Shown: positions 60,166 to 64,000 of the stretch, piece by piece | Numbering within the stretch: position 1 is the first letter of the stretch | Layout: every line of letters begins with the position of its first letter | Assembly (NCBI GenBank): GCA_029204225.1 | Contig: CM055100.1 | Location: 33,385,645-33,449,644 of the forward strand | Direction of reading: 5' to 3' | From: Diphasiastrum complanatum | Lineage: Eukaryota; Streptophyta; Lycopodiopsida; Lycopodiales; Lycopodiaceae | DNA: 64,000 bases | The notes under the pieces: generated by a model | The model's input: the letters and a program-made list of their open reading frames with translations, nothing else | Database searches by the model: none | What the model was told of the DNA's origin: nothing | Made by a program: the position numbers and the translations under genes

Positions 60166-60590
60166 GGAGATAATACATGTTCATCATGTGGAGTTGCGAT
60201 AAATTGGACCTGCAAGAAGCAGACACTCGTGGCACAGTCTTCATGCAAAGACGAGTATGTGGCAACATCCAAGGTGGTGAACAATGTAATATGGCTGAAT
60301 ATGATGCTGGAAGGGATTGGCATACCACATCAGGACCCTTCCATCATGAAGAAGGATTCTCAGAGTGCTATTTACTTAGCCCAAAATCCAGTTTTTCACT
60401 CACAAACCAAACACATATCTCTGAAGTATCATCATGTTCGAGACATGATCTCTAAGGGAGAGCTTTGTGTCAAATTCATAAAATCAGAGAATATGATTGT
60501 AGATTTGCTGACCAAGCCACTGGACAAGCCACTATTTACCGAGCACAAAAGATCAACGAGAATTGGATAAAAGAAAGGTTGCATCATTCA
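60166..60590 (+). mobile_element. Copia G-like RNase H fragment in opposite orientation
   Basis: On the + strand: GVAINWTCKKQTLVAQSSCK, DEYVATSKVVNNVIWLNMML, DSQSAIYLAQNPVFHSQTKH and a tail ending at 60568-60570. It abuts the - strand linker of Copia G almost base to base near 60166, giving a head-to-head join. Confidence 0.85.
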
Positions 60591-60598
60591 AGAGGGAG

Positions 60599-61220
60599 TG
60601 TTGGAGATGGTGAACTCATGCAACCATTCTCTAGCATCCCCCAAAGGAACCGACAAATCGGTAGTCATCCATACCGAATTGTCGGACCCCCCAACAAATG
60701 CAGGGGATGGACGAATCACAGGGCAAGTCGAATTACCGGCCTCTAGCTCGTCAGCCACGAAGCTTTCAAGATGTCACGCTCAACCGTAAAGTAATGTTAC
60801 AGAAGAGATAGTTAACTAAGAGTTTGGGTTAACCTCTCTTGTGATATCTTACATGACATAGTTCTGAGCTACGATTAAAAAGTTATAGCAAGTCAAAGGT
60901 ATTAGTTGACAATAGTGTTATAATATTTTAATAATACAAAAGGGATCTTTGCACGAATTCTTATAAGGTTCTTTTGGAGTTGAAAACTCCTCTAATGGTT
61001 GCATTGTCTGTGATAGGTAGCATCGTATCTAGGTCCTGCAATCCAAAGCATTGTGTAGCGCACTTTCGCACAGAATCGCCACACACCACGTTCAAGCAAT
61101 TCTCAGACACTAATCTAGAAGGTTCTAAATGTGAGCTACGTGGCACTATAAATAGGGCGATATTTATGTCTATATCTCATAAATAAAATCTATTTATTAT
61201 CATGGATGTGATTTTTATCA
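60599..61220 (+). repeat. Probable 3' LTR following the RNase H fragment
   Basis: A purine tract (AAGAGGGAG) leads to TGTTGGAGATGG at 60599, a normal LTR start. A TATA-like CTATAAATAGGG lies at about 61147 and an AATAAA at about 61182. No partner LTR is in the window, so the right end is uncertain (about 61190-61230). Confidence 0.6.
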
Positions 61221-61229
61221 AATGTTAAG

Positions 61230-63030
61230 TCCATATTATCAATGTTGTGTCAATAATTATCACCTTAGAAGATAGATCTTGAAGTTTATCCCTTAGCTAC
61301 TTTGCATCAAAAGTTCCATGGTTAGAGATGCTTTGGGATCTTGGCACTTAGTTTGATACATATTGTATGAAACCTTCACACATACATCTCGTCTTGCAAT
61401 TTTTGATGTTCTTAGGTGTTTAAAAAGTCTTACCTAGGCCCAATATTGAGAGAGGGAGAAGTTTTTGTGGACTAGGTACACCCCACAAAATGGTCTTTGT
61501 AGCGATAACGACTTCATCTTCTAGTGGATTAAGGCCACTTCAGCCTTGGAATTTTCTCTAGAACAAGAGTCTATTGGAAATAAGTTGTGTAGTGGTCGAA
61601 TATGTATTCGAGAGTGAATTGTCGATTGAATAGTTGGCAGTAGCAACAACGATAAATATGATAACAAAATCAATTCACTACAAAAAGAAGTACGACTAAA
61701 TTATCATTCACAAGTGCAAAAAATGAATGACAATTAGATCGTTATGCTAGTCAGATCAGATCAAAAACTTAGATTATAATAAACGAGAATAACAAAAACA
61801 GTAGATTAAGACAAAAGTGGCAAAAGTAGTCAATATTGACAAATAATGAATTCTGACAGCTAGATGCTTCCGCATCTACTTTGATTGCATTATGATAATA
61901 GTGTCTCTTATTTTGCTATAAATTTCACTCTTACATAGTCTGTAATTGCGATATCTCATTACAAATTAGTCTATGCCTATGGCGGAATAGAGAGGAGAAG
62001 AGAAAGAAGAATTATGAAATAACAACTTAAACTAATCTGATTTGATTTATTTGTTTATAGTTTTTGATGGCACAACCTTAACGAAAGCGTCGTTATCTAG
62101 GTGGCAGTAGGTGCCACGTGGGGCTCTGGGATTGGACCCGAAAATGTAACGGATAAGGCTCCACTATTCGATCTGATTTAGTCGAGTTGCGACAATCCAA
62201 CTTTTTGGTTGATTTGAACTATAGACTCTGTGTCGACAGTGCGTGTATTTCTGCAGATAGTCTCAACACCTTCAACACTATCTCGACAATGCGAGTAAAA
62301 TTGTAGACTACATAAGATGGTTCCAAATTACAAACGATTTCAAGGATGAAATGTAACAGAGTCGACAACAAAATCTTCTAAAAAACCATACTATTCTTAT
62401 GATGACTATAATGCTATGAATGTTCTTAACAACAACGTGAGTTTTTATGAATGGCAGTCATGCTTTCTAGAATGGAATACTATGGCACTAAAATGGCATG
62501 GCAATGGCTTGTTGAGAAGTAACACAAGGAAAAAAGCCAATATTGATTTTTGAGAGGGAGACTCAAAGAAGTTGGAGGTGGAAGAGGACTAGTTCTTGGC
62601 AACTTTGGAGTCAGAAGTAGCCACAAAGTGGTGTCTTTTTAGTGCCACTTGTCGCATAAGGCCCAAGGAGTGACATATGTGAAAGAGGCTAGCTCCAACC
62701 AACGTCAAGACACAAAATTTACCCACCTCCTTGAAAAACACCCAAAGGTCAAGACAAAGAGCTTGTAATTTTGTAGTTGTGAACCATCAACTAGACTAGG
62801 TCAAAGGTATGCAAATTAAAGAAGCCTATTTTCAACATAACTCGAGGGTGGAGAAGGTTGGATGATGTTGGAGAGGGTGTGCTTGGAGATCTCAACCAAG
62901 TGTGGGACTCTTGACTACACTCTTGGGGATGAGATTATTTCTCAACTAGATTGAGGGTGTAGCAAGGCCCTACCCTCATCCAATGGGTGTAGGAACAACA
63001 AAAAGTGACATGATTATTTATTCAATTTCA
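61230..63030. other. Intergenic stretch, no feature recognised
   Basis: Non-coding by inspection; no LTR ends, primer sites or conserved protein segments seen. Confidence 0.45.
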
Positions 63031-63040
63031 TGGTATATTC

Positions 63041-63866
63041 CATAGTTGCAGCAAATTTCGATTCGTTGGGTCTGCGATTCGCGGGTCGCGATTCGCGACC
63101 CAGAATCGCAAATTTTTTTTTTTTTTTTTTTTTTTGGAAAAATAGCTTATTGCTGAAATTTTTTTTAGGGGATCAATGGTCAAACCAGCGTTTTGCCTCT
63201 CAGAAGTGCAGTAGATGAGGCACAAGCAGATCTTATTTTCAGTAGCTATCCGGTTGTCATTTGCTCTGGTTTTCAGTAAATGTTAATGCTACAGTTTGGA
63301 CTATCAACTGTATGGATGATGATCACTTTTGCAATTGGTTCACTGGAGATGTAAGTGCAATGTACATACAGTTGGGGGCATAAATATTGGGCCCTTCTCG
63401 GCGCGCATTTGGACCCCATTTTCATCTACAGGGGGGCGGTGGCATTTTTATCTACAGTGTCTATATAGCAAGAAGCTCTAGGGGGTTCGAGGGACAGTAG
63501 CCCCCCGGGAAACGGGGGGTTCGAGGGGCGGTAGCCCCCTGGTGGGGGGTTTGGGGGACAACGCCCCTCAACGGCGGGGTCCGGGGGGGCTTTGTGTAGA
63601 CCCCGGCCCCGACGGTAAGGCCTCTTCATGATTTGGCCTTCCAACTCCCCGAGTGAAAACACACTTTTTGGTGTTTCGCACCCGAAACAGTCGGCAAACT
63701 ACACAATCATAATCCCCTCGATCAGAGCTTTCATCTGATACCCATATTGCCTAAAAAAATTTCAAAAAAAAAAAAAAAATCGATTCTACACGATTCTGGA
63801 AAAATCCCGAATCGCGAATCGGAATCGCGATTCTGATCGCGATTCGGGAATCGCGCTGCAACTATG
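63041..63866. mobile_element. hAT-like MITE with GATTCGCGAATC-type subterminal palindromes
   Basis: CATAGTTGCAGC is perfect in inverted orientation at both ends, and GTATATTC flanks the 826-bp element exactly (63033-63040 and 63867-63874). The left subterminal region contains GGGTCGCGATTCGCGACCC (near-palindrome). The right one has 13-bp arms TCCCGAATCGCGA / TCGCGATTCGGGA at 63805-63817 and 63837-63849. T/A-runs sit next to both arrays. The interior, read on -, matches 28140-28590 (for example the CTGAGAGGCAAAACGCT and GGCCTTACCGTCGGGGCCGG segments). A run of GGGGG/CCCCC blocks lies at 63480-63610. No transposase is encoded. Confidence 0.92.
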
Positions 63867-64000
63867 GTATATTCTACATTGTTGGATGAGGATATGGTGG
63901 GCTTTGCGTGCACCCTCAAAATGACGAGTACTCTCCTCCCACCCTTGGACATAGTTAAAATATGCACTCTTTGGTGCAAAATGTAGTAGGTAACTACTAG

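Overview
The window reads as nuclear DNA of a vascular plant with a large, transposon-rich genome: AT-rich, with canonical GT-AG introns of up to about 10 kb and nested Copia and Gypsy retrotransposons primed from initiator-tRNA-like sites. The very long introns, the LINE type and the DUF7869-like fragments would fit a seed-free vascular plant (fern or lycophyte) or a gymnosperm; the sequence alone does not settle this. No bacterial operons, organellar genes, tRNAs, rRNAs or CRISPR arrays were seen.

One host gene is supported. Twelve exons on the + strand between 1399 and 30550 encode the C-terminal 505 residues of a SEC14-nodulin-like (SFH) phosphatidylinositol transfer protein. They run from the end of the CRAL-TRIO N-lobe to a short basic/aromatic C-terminus. 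Every splice phase is compatible and no exon contains a stop, so the gene looks intact although about 1.5 kb of coding sequence is spread over 29 kb. The upstream exons lie left of the window.

The introns carry most of the interest. Intron 1 holds a decayed LINE (3.6-6.26 kb) whose 3' tail is split by Copia A (6258-11503), which has seemingly identical LTRs and a CCTTT target duplication. Intron 2 holds GA microsatellites, a Copia fragment with an inverted 3' half and a leader-like repeat region. The intron after exon 7 holds two Gypsy fragments on the - strand, one split by a small GC-rich hAT-like element. The intron after exon 8 holds an 826-bp hAT-like MITE (8-bp duplication), a chromovirus remnant and a 703-bp hAT-like MITE (perfect 8-bp duplication).

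Right of the gene, 32.8-46.6 kb is a mosaic of DUF7869-like fragments, Copia D and Copia C pieces and two Gypsy elements of one family. About 4.6 kb of AT-rich sequence without recognisable coding follows. Then come a Copia C 5' LTR plus gag (minus), the nearly intact Copia F (53118-59271), the older Copia G that F interrupts, and a last hAT-like MITE (63041-63866) related to the one at 28 kb.

The most unusual signal is this set of hAT-like MITEs. They share a terminal CATAGTTGC/CTTAGTTGC type end and 8-bp target duplications. Their subterminal regions are arrays of CG-centred palindromes, but the palindromic 'word' differs in each copy, even between two copies whose interiors are clearly homologous.
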